From the NCBI GenBank assembly GCA_963752565.1, contig CAVVZC010000006.1, forward strand, positions 310,001-374,000: a stretch of DNA of 64,000 bases, in the 5' to 3' direction. This document shows, piece by piece, positions 52,101-60,307 of the stretch. The notes beneath the pieces were generated by a model. It was given only the letters and a program-made list of their open reading frames with translations. It ran no database searches and was not told the DNA's origin. The DNA comes from UBA11574 sp963752565 (GTDB lineage Bacteria > Desulfobacterota > Desulfobacteria > Desulfobacterales > UBA11574). Positions within the stretch are counted from its first letter, which is position 1. Each line of letters opens with the position of its first letter. Position numbers and translations under genes: made by a program.

Positions 52101-52486
52101 GCGAAAATTATTTAGCGATGAATGACCTATCCAGTGCTAAAAATGTGTTGGAAAGAGTGTGGCAGGAAGTCAAAAAACCCGGCATTTCGTATACGCGCTG
52201 GCGTTACAAGACCCGACTCCTTATCGCCATGAGCGAACTTTATGGCAGACTTGGGGATAATAAAAAAGGGCTTGATTCCATTCGGAAAGCGATGAATCTG
52301 GCGCGAAAAAGCGGTGCAAAGAAACAAACGGCTCAGGCACTTTTAGCCAAGAGTCGGCTTTTATCCCAAAGCCGTCCAAGCCTGATACAAAAGTCTTTAG
52401 AAAAAGCGCTCACCCTATCCCTTGAAATGGGGTCCCGTCTTTTAACTGAAAAAATCCGTCATACCTATAAAACTATGGACGCTTAA
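49151..52486 (+). CDS. Zinc-ribbon, adenylate/guanylate cyclase, ATPase and TPR multidomain protein
   Basis: This 1111-residue protein combines four modules. Two zinc ribbons use Cys 3, 6, 17, 20 and 28, 31, 42, 45. A class III cyclase domain covers about 83-270, with metal Asp95 and Asp139 (FADVADF and YTGDGVMA), and appears complete. A STAND-type ATPase domain has Walker A GEAGIGKT at 315-322 and a VVNDMQWAD Walker B region. A long C-terminal TPR array covers about 680-1100. Such proteins couple nucleotide binding and TPR sensing to cyclic-nucleotide synthesis. Its signal and receptor are unknown. There is no partner gene; downstream genes are convergent. Confidence 0.82.
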   Translation: MKCPSCQFDNPEGMNFCGKCGGSLTDVCLSCGHQNLAGSKFCTQCKGKIAHTDVVPAYTNRSALEYTPRFLLERAFKYKSTMIGERKLVSVLFADVADFTTIAGKLDPEDVHEIMDGCFGILGQEIHQAGGTINQYTGDGVMALFGAPIAYDDHIRPACHAALQVQKRMKEFHRKIFKRYGVAFKLRIGIHTGPVVVGAIGDNLRLDYTAVGDTTNLAARLESMAEPGTILVSERVFQNAKDQFLFDNGGQRDVKGKKEPVEVFLLVRERAVKHVEGKSERTGIPFMDRDKEIALLKKAFEKSIEHGPIITAVTGEAGIGKTSLFKNFHQFVIKERALLLEGRCAPYGQLTALFPLKRMFQSYFNLHEQDSDDQVQLKIRSTLKGTEQLASLDHFFDLFSGVEKKIEDFHLAIEWKKKALFRAIRNLLASISKNKPVIMVVNDMQWADASTREYLTFLTQSPERIPVLIICMGRSEPGLWFPDLPMEPIRLNPLSEKQATDLFTSILKTRYFDPDICKKIVSKAGGNPLFLVEMGEALKQQGLIVSEESKWTLKVPVHNIETPESIQGILAARLDALHPDLKNLIQLAAVIGQEFSYDLLEPLIESPDNLSDLLKEAVKQNILEQNFSDDTQQYQFKQPLMQEVAYYSLLRRDRRHFHQVVGKTIETLYPKNLQANFGLLAHHFYEAENWPKAFGYTLEATEQASYSYACQEALTSIDRALDIISKGQWESSDVKNLDLFFRKGKIHFCMGQMDAAKTVFENLLLEARRLCDHETEAEALFRLGWISFYMHQPRSAKTLLIKAIHLSRQKDFPEILLKATGFLGFVYAVLGNLKEAAHLLTEAFDLGVKLDKSEGKAWTLVNLARYYNWIGEFEKTLKLCRQLHMLNQEIRSPYFRILLYFIQGSAYGALGQIDKAKQQLKAGLKQLEGVDDKFWRPRFLNTLGWVHAEIGEFQDAVRLNKQSLEEAISTGDPEIIHNAQINLGENYLAMNDLSSAKNVLERVWQEVKKPGISYTRWRYKTRLLIAMSELYGRLGDNKKGLDSIRKAMNLARKSGAKKQTAQALLAKSRLLSQSRPSLIQKSLEKALTLSLEMGSRLLTEKIRHTYKTMDA

Positions 52487-52677
52487 AAGCCTCTGAAACC
52501 GAAGGCCTAAATAGATAGCAAAAGGTGGGATAACGGCGCTTTTCAGCCGCTGGGGTTAGCTGTCGGCTGTAAGAGCATGGTTAGCCAACCGGCAGGCGAT
52601 GAATTCGTACACTATGGCTGCTAAACGAAGTCCTGGCAATTCATCAAGACGCTCAACCGGACCTTCAGTGACTATGC
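52487..52677. other. Convergent intergenic stretch with palindromic bits
   Basis: No gene is visible. A TAACGGCGCTTTTCAGCCGCTGGGGTTAGC segment can fold (TAAC/GTTA and GGC/GCC), and GACGCTCAACCGGACC resembles the left end of some integron attC sites. No integrase or cassette array is present. Confidence 0.3.
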
Positions 52678-53124
52678 TTAATCGTAACTTGCACGGGTCA
52701 CTTCATCACTCATGGTCGGCGCGACAAGTGGCTTCCATGCGGAGTTCTCCCATGTCCCAAGATAAGTATGCATATCAAGATACTTTTTCGGTATAGGGTG
52801 CGTGCCTACAACGACCTTGACCTCATAGCGTTTTTCAAGAAAGGCTTTGAATGTATCGATATAGGGACAGGGAGGATAACCAACCACCAGGCCGGTAGCT
52901 AAATGAATAACCTCTGCGCCATTCTTCACCATCTCTTCGCCCGCATATTCTATGTTGCCACCAGGACAACCATCGCACGTTGTAAAACCAACCAACTCAA
53001 CTTCGGTGTCCGTGTATATGCTGAAAGCCCCTTCCTTGTTCCTCATCGCTCGGAAACACTTCCCGCCCGCACAGCGGCGGTAGCGATCGCAGATAACTAT
53101 TCCAATCTTTGTCTTTGAATTCAT
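52678..53124 (-). CDS. CGGC-domain protein, putative metal-binding
   Basis: The ATG at 53124 behind AAGGAG gives 148 residues; an upstream ATG overlapping the kinase gene is rejected. It contains ICDRYRRCAGGKCFRAM at the N-terminus and GFTTCDGCPGGNIEYAGEEM, the CGGC-type signature, near residues 47-66. A third group lies at VGYPPCPYIDTF. Seven Cys in total are arranged for metal or Fe-S binding. The family function is unknown. It begins just after the stop of the sensor kinase gene, so co-transcription is likely. Confidence 0.78.
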   Translation of the reverse strand: MNSKTKIGIVICDRYRRCAGGKCFRAMRNKEGAFSIYTDTEVELVGFTTCDGCPGGNIEYAGEEMVKNGAEVIHLATGLVVGYPPCPYIDTFKAFLEKRYEVKVVVGTHPIPKKYLDMHTYLGTWENSAWKPLVAPTMSDEVTRASYD

Positions 53125-53135
53125 TTCAACTCCTT

Positions 53136-54608
53136 TCAATTCTTAAAAGGAATATATACAACAAATGTACTTCCGTGATCGGGTTTGCTTTCGACCCGGA
53201 TCATTCCATCATGGGCTTCGACAATACTTTTAACAATGGGCAATCCCAAACCGGTGCCGATAATGTATCGCGTTTTGTCATTTTTTACGCGATAGAACCG
53301 GTCGAAAATTCGCCCCAACTCCTCCTCCGCAATCCCCAGACCGGTATCGCTGACACTGATGCACAAATGATGCTTTTCAGGAAGAGCGGCTACGGTGATC
53401 TTCCCTTTTCCAGGTGTATAGTTAATGGCATTGGTAATCAGATTGGAAAGCACCTCTTCTATGTTTTGTTTGTTTGCAAGTACCGGCGGTAAATCCGGCA
53501 ACGGTTCCAGTTTAAGTTGAATCCCTTTTGCTTGTGCTTTTGGTTGATGAAAATCAACCTGGTCTTTTAATACTTCGCTCATATCGCATTCGGTTTTTTC
53601 TAACGCTATCAGTCCGGCTTCTCTTGAGGCCATATCCAAAAGCTCCGAAGAAAGGGTAACGAGTCCGTTAATTTTCTCCGAGGCCCTGCCCAGAATCTCA
53701 CTTTGTTTTTGCGTAACGTCACCGGCCAGTCCATCTTGAATGACATTAATCTGCGCCATAACAGAGTTCATGGGACTTCGAATTTCGTGTGCCACCATAG
53801 ACACGAAATCAGATTGGCGCTGATTAATTTCCTTTAAATAGGTGATATCGCTCAGGACAGTAATGGTTCCTAAGTTCCGGCCGATCCTGTCCCTGAAAGG
53901 GCGGCATTTGACAACATATATGGCCTTTTTATCTTCTTTGTCCTCTCCGATTTCCAGTTCTTCGGTTAGTTCGCTGAGGACATCTTCGGTCATGGTAAGG
54001 GCATTCTCAATCATTCGTTGAAGTTGTTCATTTTTAATCAGTACCGTAAACGGACGACCGATGATATCCTCTCCCTGAAAGCCCATTATTTTCATGAAGG
54101 CCGGGTTGGCCAGCACCACCTTTTTTTCGGCATCCGCAACCATGACCCCATTGGCCAAAAGATTAATAAGCACACGCATTCTGGATTTTTCGTTGGCAAT
54201 GTCTTTAAGCGCGCCGGTGTGTTCAATGGCTTTAGAGACCACCACTCTGAGCTGATCCGGAGAAAAAGGCTTTGGAATAAAATCAAAGGCACCTTTTTTC
54301 ATGGCTTCAATGGAATGTTCAACAGTGGCGTAGCCGGTGATGACGATAATGGTGGTGTCCGGATGGAGTGCTTTAACATGTGACAAAACATCAAAACCCG
54401 ATAAACCCGGCATCATCAGGTCCAGCAGGATTACATCAAAATGCGCTTTCTCAATCATTTTCAATCCCAGCTCCCCATTTTCAGCCAATATCAATTCATA
54501 GCCCTCTTGGGTTAATACTTCACGGCACCCTTTTCGAATTACCTTTTCATCATCGATTACCAGGATTTTGGGCTTAAATAAAATGTCAGTGGATTGTTTT
54601 TCCGTCAT
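53136..54608 (-). CDS. Hybrid response-regulator/PAS/histidine kinase
   Basis: This 490-residue protein starts with a receiver domain (residues 13-130, phospho-Asp in DVILLDLMMPG, Lys in PKPF). A PAS domain follows (about 145-265), then a HisKA domain with H in VAHEIRSPMNS near 278. The HATPase catalytic domain ends with NLITNAINYTPGKG, DTGLGIAEE and GTGLGLPIVK boxes. The receiver at the N-terminus means it takes a phosphoryl group from another kinase and signals onward. It is followed by the CGGC gene; the second kinase, 54926-56416, lies upstream. Confidence 0.88.
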   Translation of the reverse strand: MTEKQSTDILFKPKILVIDDEKVIRKGCREVLTQEGYELILAENGELGLKMIEKAHFDVILLDLMMPGLSGFDVLSHVKALHPDTTIIVITGYATVEHSIEAMKKGAFDFIPKPFSPDQLRVVVSKAIEHTGALKDIANEKSRMRVLINLLANGVMVADAEKKVVLANPAFMKIMGFQGEDIIGRPFTVLIKNEQLQRMIENALTMTEDVLSELTEELEIGEDKEDKKAIYVVKCRPFRDRIGRNLGTITVLSDITYLKEINQRQSDFVSMVAHEIRSPMNSVMAQINVIQDGLAGDVTQKQSEILGRASEKINGLVTLSSELLDMASREAGLIALEKTECDMSEVLKDQVDFHQPKAQAKGIQLKLEPLPDLPPVLANKQNIEEVLSNLITNAINYTPGKGKITVAALPEKHHLCISVSDTGLGIAEEELGRIFDRFYRVKNDKTRYIIGTGLGLPIVKSIVEAHDGMIRVESKPDHGSTFVVYIPFKN

Positions 54609-54640
54609 GATTTTGCCCGCCTCTCTTATGTGCTCCTAAA

Positions 54641-54790
54641 TTGAGCGATTGTCGAGTTTGCCGAATATGCAAGGCATGAGACATGCAGCCGTAGTCTGCT
54701 ACTGCAAATGTCTCATAACGCAGTCCCGCCAAAGGCGGGATAAACTCGGCAAGCCCGAAGGGTTTCAAATGGTGACAATTTTTTTGTATA
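54641..54790 (+). repeat. Structured repeat, copy 2
   Basis: Aligned with 19018-19197: ATTGTCGAG, CAAGGC, CATG, GCAGCC, ACTGC, AACGCAG, ACTCGGCAA, CCCGA and a terminal T-run. The central stem ATGAGACAT (54676-54684) / ATGTCTCAT (54708-54716) is perfect but differs in sequence from copy 1. CCCGCC-AAA-GGCGGG forms a strong extra hairpin. The copy lies between two histidine-kinase genes. Confidence 0.65.
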
Positions 54791-54925
54791 TTAAATCAAC
54801 CAATTAGATGAGACCCGTTTGTGACTTATGCACTTTATATTTAATCATATTTATTACTTTTTTATAACCCTGTCACTATTTGAAACGCTCTGTTTAGGCT
54901 GTTCTATGAAACCGATGTTTGTTCA

Positions 54926-56416
54926 TCAGGTCGTATAAAGTGGGAATTCGATCAAAAAAGTTGTTCCCTTAGGACCCGTTTCCTTGATTGTAATACAGCC
55001 GCCATTTTCTTTTACAATTCCATAGGAGGTACTCAGACCAAGACCGGTGCCCTTTTCCGGTCCTTTTGTTGTAAAAAACGGATCAAATACTTTTGATAAA
55101 TTCTCTTCAGGTATACCGCATCCCGTATCCGATACCTCAATATATACCTTTTTGTCATTTTTACTCCGGTATGTCAGAAATGTCAGGGTTCCTTTTCTTT
55201 CCATGGCGTCGATGGCGTTCATTATCAGATTTATAAAAACCTGGCTGAGCTGATTTTTATCTGCATGAATCAGCATCATATCCCCAGACATTTCTTTAAC
55301 GAGCGTTATATTCAAAAAAAGTTCCTGATCTCTTATAAGATTCAAGCTATGTTCCACCAGCGAATTGACTTGAAATATTTCTTTGGTCGGGCTTGTCTGG
55401 CGACTATAAGCCAGAAGTTTTTTCACAATATCCCTGCACCGGCCCGCATCATCGATCACAGATTTTAAATATTTCCGAATCGGATCTTCATTATCAAAAC
55501 GTTCCAACGCCAGGTTTGCATATAGAAGAACCCCGGTCAGCGGATTATTGATTTCATGGGCTACCCCTGCCGCCAGTTGACCCAGGGATGCCATTTTTTC
55601 CGATTGAGCGATCTGGATTAATATCTCCTTAAGTTTCTTTTCTGCAGCAATTTTTTCCCTGAGATCATAAAAAATTCCTGTGCTGGCCACTTCCTTGTCA
55701 TCTTCATATATAAGGTTGGCTGTCATTTCAACAGGGATAACCTCACCGGCTGCGTTAACGACATCAACTCGCGTGGCGGTTAACTTTCCTTCTCCACCAA
55801 AATTTTTGTTCTTCAATTTCTTCATGATTTCCCTGGCTTTTCCGAATGGGTAAAAGTTCTCCGCGTTTTTTGTACGAATGGCTTCTTCCATAGGATAGCC
55901 GAATAGATCTTCCGCCGCCTGATTCATTAATAATATATTTCCATTTCTATCTGCAGAGATAATTGCATTGGGCGAGCTTTGTATGACCTTATCCAGATAC
56001 TGTCGGATATGAATGGACCGTTTCTCCAAAGTGATCACCCGTGAGGCATCGCGGACACTTTCCATTATAAATTTGACATCACCATTGTCATCCAGAATGG
56101 GTGAAAACATTCGGTCTACCCATACTTCCTCGTTTCCATCAAATTCCGTTCGTCTGAGTATGGACTGCGGTTTCTTTTCGGCAATCACCTTGGAAAAAGG
56201 ACAGATTGCCGGAGAACAGGGTTCATCCGTATTATAAAAAACATGGTGACATGTTTTGCCGACAACCTTTTCTAAATCGGTTCTTTTTTTTTCCAGAAAG
56301 GCTTGATTCGCAGAGATAATGACTTTGTCTGGTGTAAGAATCAGGGAAGGAAAAGGTATGGAATTGAAAACCTTTAATCTCCAGTCAAGTTCTTCAGTGA
56401 CCGTAATATATTTCAT
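54926..56416 (-). CDS. PAS-PAS sensor histidine kinase (NtrB-like)
   Basis: This 496-residue kinase has no membrane segment. The first PAS domain (about 15-130) carries the Cys group GKTCHHVFYNTDEPCSPAICPF. The second PAS domain spans 138-260. The HisKA H is in GVAHEINNPLTGVLLYANL near 288. The HATPase domain carries NLIMNAIDAMERKG, DTGCGIPEE and GTGLGLSTSYGIV. The sequence HEINNPL is the NtrB-type dimerisation box. The likely receiver partner is the 57812 response regulator or the receiver of the next kinase gene. Confidence 0.88.
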   Translation of the reverse strand: MKYITVTEELDWRLKVFNSIPFPSLILTPDKVIISANQAFLEKKRTDLEKVVGKTCHHVFYNTDEPCSPAICPFSKVIAEKKPQSILRRTEFDGNEEVWVDRMFSPILDDNGDVKFIMESVRDASRVITLEKRSIHIRQYLDKVIQSSPNAIISADRNGNILLMNQAAEDLFGYPMEEAIRTKNAENFYPFGKAREIMKKLKNKNFGGEGKLTATRVDVVNAAGEVIPVEMTANLIYEDDKEVASTGIFYDLREKIAAEKKLKEILIQIAQSEKMASLGQLAAGVAHEINNPLTGVLLYANLALERFDNEDPIRKYLKSVIDDAGRCRDIVKKLLAYSRQTSPTKEIFQVNSLVEHSLNLIRDQELFLNITLVKEMSGDMMLIHADKNQLSQVFINLIMNAIDAMERKGTLTFLTYRSKNDKKVYIEVSDTGCGIPEENLSKVFDPFFTTKGPEKGTGLGLSTSYGIVKENGGCITIKETGPKGTTFLIEFPLYTT

Positions 56417-56479
56417 ATTCGTGAGCTTATGCTGATATTTGAACGTCTATGAATTTTTTAAATCCTTAAGTCCTTATTT

Positions 56480-56977
56480 TTATGGAACCTCAAATGCCTC
56501 TAGTAAAAGAGGCCTGGCATCCTGCAGCTTTTTTTCAGGCAGTACAATGTAAACGGCGGCCCCGGCGCATACCGTTATTAACACCGGAACTCCTTGCCCG
56601 TCCAATGCTTTAAAAGCCGTATCGGCGATTCCATACCTGTCTCCAAAATGAGGACCCTGAAAGCTTATGAGTTCCACTGGATAAGTTAAATGAAAATCTT
56701 TTTCGGAATCCAGATCGATTTTCTTGCCAATATAAGATAATACGCTATCTGCCCAAAGCTTCTCAAGTAAAATGTACAATCGTAATTTCTGATGCGTCGA
56801 ATACTTTGCCAAAATTAGATGGAAACCGATATCAAGATCTGCCAATTCCATAAGCCAAAGACCCCATTGGGACATTTTCCCCGGTCTAATTTCAATATTC
56901 AATAAAGACAAATCAATAACTTCTTTAAAACCATATGTTTTAGGCTTAGGTTCCCAATAAACGGCAAACGTTTCCAC
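56480..56977 (-). CDS. ACT-like domain protein of unknown function (1)
   Basis: This 165-residue protein begins at GTG behind AAGGAAA. The N-terminal half is unassigned. The C-terminal half reads SFQGPHFGDRYGIADTAFKALDGQGVPVLITVCAGAAVYIVLPEKKLQDARPLLLEAF, the pattern of an ACT domain as in aspartokinases. ACT domains bind amino acids and regulate partners. A second ACT-like gene lies just upstream, and two kinases and a response regulator flank the pair. I infer an amino-acid-sensing pair in a signalling locus, without naming the ligand. Confidence 0.6.
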   Translation of the reverse strand: METFAVYWEPKPKTYGFKEVIDLSLLNIEIRPGKMSQWGLWLMELADLDIGFHLILAKYSTHQKLRLYILLEKLWADSVLSYIGKKIDLDSEKDFHLTYPVELISFQGPHFGDRYGIADTAFKALDGQGVPVLITVCAGAAVYIVLPEKKLQDARPLLLEAFEVP

Positions 56978-57031
56978 TGCTTTTTCCTTAAATTGTTATT
57001 TTGGTGTCTTAGACTCTTTGTGGCTGAACGG

Positions 57032-57565
57032 TTACCTTTTCTTTTGTATCACATGAATCTCCGGTCTAAACGGTGCATGATTCGGTGGCAGGTCCATATA
57101 TTCCAGTAAAATTGAAACAGCTTTATCCAATTGTGAATAATCCGTGATAAATGTCAGGGAAGATATAGATGAGGCCATGCCATACATTGGCAGATGTGCC
57201 CTACCCAAAAGATAGAAGGCCAGACCCATTAGTTTCAGGTTCGAATGATGCGGAAATATGGACAAAGTGCCGACACTTGGAATGAATTCCAGATTTTCTT
57301 TCAGTTTAGGTTCCCCTGCAACAACTTTTTTTACCCGATGGATATCTTCAGCTGCCACACAGCATGATCCTATAATTTTTTCTCCCATACCGCTGGTCAA
57401 AATAAAGGGAATATTAATCTGATGTTGAGCCAGAAGTTGGAAAAAAAGAGCCATAGAATCCTGTGGGAGAAAACGATTCAAAAGATTTATCTGAACCAGT
57501 TCCGTGCTGAATTTTATGCCATTAATCCGTATTTTTTTGTCGATGCTTTCCCGGATATTATTCAT
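57032..57565 (-). CDS. ACT-like domain protein of unknown function (2)
   Basis: The chosen ATG at 57565 gives 177 residues; a TTG 15 bases upstream is the alternative. The N-terminal part (NIRESIDKKIRINGIKFSTELVQINLLNRFLPQDSMALFFQLLAQHQINIPFILTSGMGEKIIGSCCVAAEDIHRVKK) and the C-terminal LMGLAFYLLGRAHLPMYGMASSISSLTFITDYSQLDKAVSILLEYM look like a tandem ACT arrangement, as in aspartokinase regulatory regions. There is no kinase domain. It pairs with the 56480 gene. Confidence 0.6.
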   Translation of the reverse strand: MNNIRESIDKKIRINGIKFSTELVQINLLNRFLPQDSMALFFQLLAQHQINIPFILTSGMGEKIIGSCCVAAEDIHRVKKVVAGEPKLKENLEFIPSVGTLSIFPHHSNLKLMGLAFYLLGRAHLPMYGMASSISSLTFITDYSQLDKAVSILLEYMDLPPNHAPFRPEIHVIQKKR

Positions 57566-57652
57566 AAGAGATTTATGCAAGAATTATGGATCTCGCAATT
57601 TAAATCCTGATGCCAAATCCATTCGAAGCAGCTTGCTCTGATTTTGGAGTGT

Positions 57653-57705
57653 TGGAGTATTGAAATTAATTTGCATCAAAACAAGTTTGCCGTTTCAATA
57701 CTCCA
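57653..57705. repeat. Hairpin upstream of the ACT gene pair
   Basis: TGGAGTATTGAAA (57653-57665) is perfectly inverted at 57693-57705. The surrounding text is repetitive in GGAGT and CTCC units. It may act as a transcription attenuator between the response-regulator gene and the ACT gene. Confidence 0.4.
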
Positions 57706-57811
57706 TCTCTCCATCATTCCAATACTCGGTATTGTCCATTGATCCGATGAACATTCGTAAGCCCTTAAAATCTCGATAAGGATATCAGGCGTTTTGCAAG
57801 TCCAGTTAGAA

Positions 57812-58198
57812 TTATTCGAGATTTTCTTTTACAATGTCCATCAGTTTATCCAAATCGATGGGTTTTGAAATAAAATCTTCAGCCAGTGTCGTTTTGCCAC
57901 CAAAATGGGTATATTTGGTTGTTGTTACGGCATCACCCACCGCGGTAAGAAGAACCACGGTGATATCTTTGTATTGACCATCCATTTTAATCTCGTCACA
58001 CACCACATACCCATCTTTTCTCGGCATCATGACATCCAGAATAATCAGGTCCGGCCGATCTTCTTTAATCCTTTCCCAGGCTTCAACCCCATCATACGCC
58101 TTGGTTACCCGAAAATTATTGCTTTCCAACTTCATGGTAACCGATTCAACCAGATCGGGGTCATCATCTACCACTAAGATATGTTGCTTATCACTCAT
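57812..58198 (-). CDS. Single-domain response regulator (CheY-like)
   Basis: This 128-residue receiver has the acidic pair VVDDDPDL near residue 10, the phospho-Asp in LIILDVMMPRKDG near 55, and the conserved Lys in FISKPIDLDK. It has no output domain and a six-residue tail. AAAAGGAGG precedes the ATG. The probable partner is one of the neighbouring histidine kinases. Confidence 0.92.
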   Translation of the reverse strand: MSDKQHILVVDDDPDLVESVTMKLESNNFRVTKAYDGVEAWERIKEDRPDLIILDVMMPRKDGYVVCDEIKMDGQYKDITVVLLTAVGDAVTTTKYTHFGGKTTLAEDFISKPIDLDKLMDIVKENLE

Positions 58199-58235
58199 TG
58201 ATTTTCCTCCTTTTATATTTTAATGAACAATTGAA

Positions 58236-59166
58236 CTAAAGATCAAATTTGGGCCTCGGGAGAAGTCCTGCCTTTTCGGCAATCTCCGGCACCTTCTCTT
58301 CCCACTCGATGGCCATAATATGGAATCCTTTTACGCCTTCCACAGCCTTTAGGCGCTCAATGGCTTCCACACTGATTTTGATTCCTTCCTCGGGCATGTT
58401 TTTCTTTGGGAACACCGGCCATACGTTTGATTAGTTCATCCGGCACATCCATTCCAGGCACTCTGTTTTTCATGTATTTGGCCATTCCTACGGTTTTCAT
58501 GGGCGTAATTCCGGCCATAATATTGACCTTTTCATGGAGACCTCGGTCACGGACACCTTCCATCCATTTCTCAAACTTATCCAGATTGTAGATACACTGG
58601 GTTTGAATGAAATCGGTTCCTGCTTTGATCTTTTTAGCCAGGCGAGCCACCCGAAGCTCAAAAGGGTCGGCAAACGGATTGGCTGCCGCACCGATAAACA
58701 TTTTGGGTGGATTCAGAATATCGTCTCCGCCCTGGAATTTGCCCTTATCCCGCATATCTCTGATCATCTGAACGAACTGAACGGAATCAATGTCATGCAC
58801 ATTGGCCGCCATAGGGTGATCGCCAAAGTGGGGGTGATCACCGGATAAACAAAGCATGTTATCGATGCCGTGTGAATAGGCGCCCAGAATGTCCGCCTGC
58901 ATGGCCAGCCGGTTACGGTCTCTGGTCACCATCTGAAGAATGGGACTCATTCCCAATTGTTTAATAAACACACAGGCGGCAAAACTGGACATCCGGACCA
59001 TGGCTGTCTGGTTATCCGTAACATTGACCGCATCCACATATCCTTTAAGCATTTTGGCTTTTTCTATAATCTTTTCCGGCACGGCACCCCGTGGAGGCCC
59101 ACATTCGGAGGTTACCGCCAACTCACCTGAAGCAAAAACTTTTTCCAGTACACTTTCGGTTTTCAT
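58236..59166 (-). CDS. metF: Methylenetetrahydrofolate reductase MetF (frameshifted near the 3' end)
   Basis: MetF reduces methylene-tetrahydrofolate to methyl-tetrahydrofolate. The frame starts at 59166, overlapping metV by four bases (ATGA), and runs about 258 residues with GPPRGAVPEKI, LQMVTRDRNRLAMQADILGAYSHGIDNMLCLSGDHP and GTDFIQTQCIYNLDKFEKWM. It then shifts at an AAAAAC run near 58400. Removing one base gives ...PKEKNMPEEGIKISVEAIERLKAVEGVKGFHIMAIEWEEKVPEIAEKAGLLPRPKFDL, so the protein is about 309 residues. In the Wood-Ljungdahl pathway MetF works with MetV. A second metF fragment lies at the right edge of the window. Confidence 0.88.
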
Positions 59167-59831
59167 TTCACCAAATCCTCTCTTATTATCTTACGGGGTC
59201 CACCACCGCGACCTGTTCGCCAGTCTTTTGCCGCTATATTTTCTTCGTATCGATCTTCTATCCCCAGTGCCTTCAAGCGATCCCAGATGAGCTGCCAGGC
59301 GCAATCCATATCCGGATCCACTTCACACTTTCCGTTTGTGGATCCACCGCAAGGGCCGTTCAACAATCGCTTGGAACATCGTGCAATGGGACAGATCCCC
59401 CCGGTCAATCCCAAAACGCATTCTCCACATCCCTGGCATCTTTCAGCCCAAACACCCTGACGTTCCGAAGCGCCCATGAACGTTGTGTTTACCGCCGGAA
59501 AAACCGGTTTTGTTTTAAACCGCCTGGCAATTTCCTGAACCCCGCAGCCGCAAGCCATGGACATGACCACTTCTGCTTGATCAATGTGGGTAACAAGCTC
59601 TTCTACATATTCAGGATCGCATTGCCTTTCAAGGGTCATTTCTTTAACCTCTAGCGTCTTTCCTTCTTTCATGAAGGCCATCTGGAGGGCGGAAGATAAA
59701 ATTCCAACCTCCTTTCTCCCTCCCGCCGAGCACACCGTTACACACTCGTTGCAGCCCACAAGAAGAATGCGGTGATAGGGTCTTAGGCATTCAATGAGTT
59801 CTTCCATTGGTTTTCGTTCAGCAGTGATCAT
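59163..59831 (-). CDS. metV: MetV, methylenetetrahydrofolate reductase accessory subunit
   Basis: This 222-residue protein carries the MetV C-terminal signature: LLVGCNECVTVCSAGGRKEV near residue 23, MACGCGVQEIA near 93, CQGCGECVLGLTGGICPIARC near 132, and LLNGPCGGSTNGKCEVDPDMDCAWQLIWDRLKA. In acetogens MetV forms a tight complex with MetF and carries an Fe-S cluster and zinc. AAAGGAG precedes the ATG. It lies between mvhD and metF, consistent with an HdrA-coupled reductase. Confidence 0.92.
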   Translation of the reverse strand: MITAERKPMEELIECLRPYHRILLVGCNECVTVCSAGGRKEVGILSSALQMAFMKEGKTLEVKEMTLERQCDPEYVEELVTHIDQAEVVMSMACGCGVQEIARRFKTKPVFPAVNTTFMGASERQGVWAERCQGCGECVLGLTGGICPIARCSKRLLNGPCGGSTNGKCEVDPDMDCAWQLIWDRLKALGIEDRYEENIAAKDWRTGRGGGPRKIIREDLVK

Positions 59832-59866
59832 TGTGGTTCACTCTCCTTTTAGATAAGAAATAATAA

Positions 59867-60307
59867 TTATATACTGTTAGATGCCATATCCATGGAGATG
59901 GATTTTACCGGGTTGGGTCCCAGTTTGCGAATTTTTTCCGTCATATCGGCGGCAGTCTGTGCAAAACGCTCTCCCATGCCGGCTGACATTAATATCATTT
60001 CCACCCGTTCCCCGCCGATGCCGATTTCATCAAGTAATTTTTTGATATAAGCCACCCGTCTTGCGGCATCGATGTTGCCGTTTTTAAAATGGCAGTCTCC
60101 CTCCAGACAACCTGCGACATAGACACCGTCAGCGCCCATTTCAAGGGCTTTCATGATGTGAATGGCATCGACCTTTCCGGAGCAGGGTACTCTTATAATT
60201 TTAACATTGGAAGGATAGCAAAGTCGTTTACTTCCTGCCATATCCGCCGCCGTATACGCGCAATAGTGGCAGCAAAAAGCCACGATAACCGGTTCAAAAT
60301 TTTCCAT
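59867..60307 (-). CDS. mvhD: MvhD-like [2Fe-2S] linker subunit
   Basis: This 146-residue protein is a canonical MvhD: VAFCCHYCAYTAADMAGSKRLCYPSNVKIIRVPCSGKVDAIHIMKALEMGADGVYVAGCLEGDCHFKNGNIDAARRV. It ends with ERFAQTAADMTEKIRKLGPNP. It links HdrA to electron donors or acceptors. Its ATG overlaps the hdrA stop by one base (TAATG), so translation is coupled. In acetogen MetVF operons it serves the same place. Confidence 0.92.
   Translation of the reverse strand: MENFEPVIVAFCCHYCAYTAADMAGSKRLCYPSNVKIIRVPCSGKVDAIHIMKALEMGADGVYVAGCLEGDCHFKNGNIDAARRVAYIKKLLDEIGIGGERVEMILMSAGMGERFAQTAADMTEKIRKLGPNPVKSISMDMASNSI

Noticed and set aside
52487..52677. Possible integron attC site
   Set aside because: The fold is short, core GTTRRRY is imperfect, and no integrase or cassettes are present.
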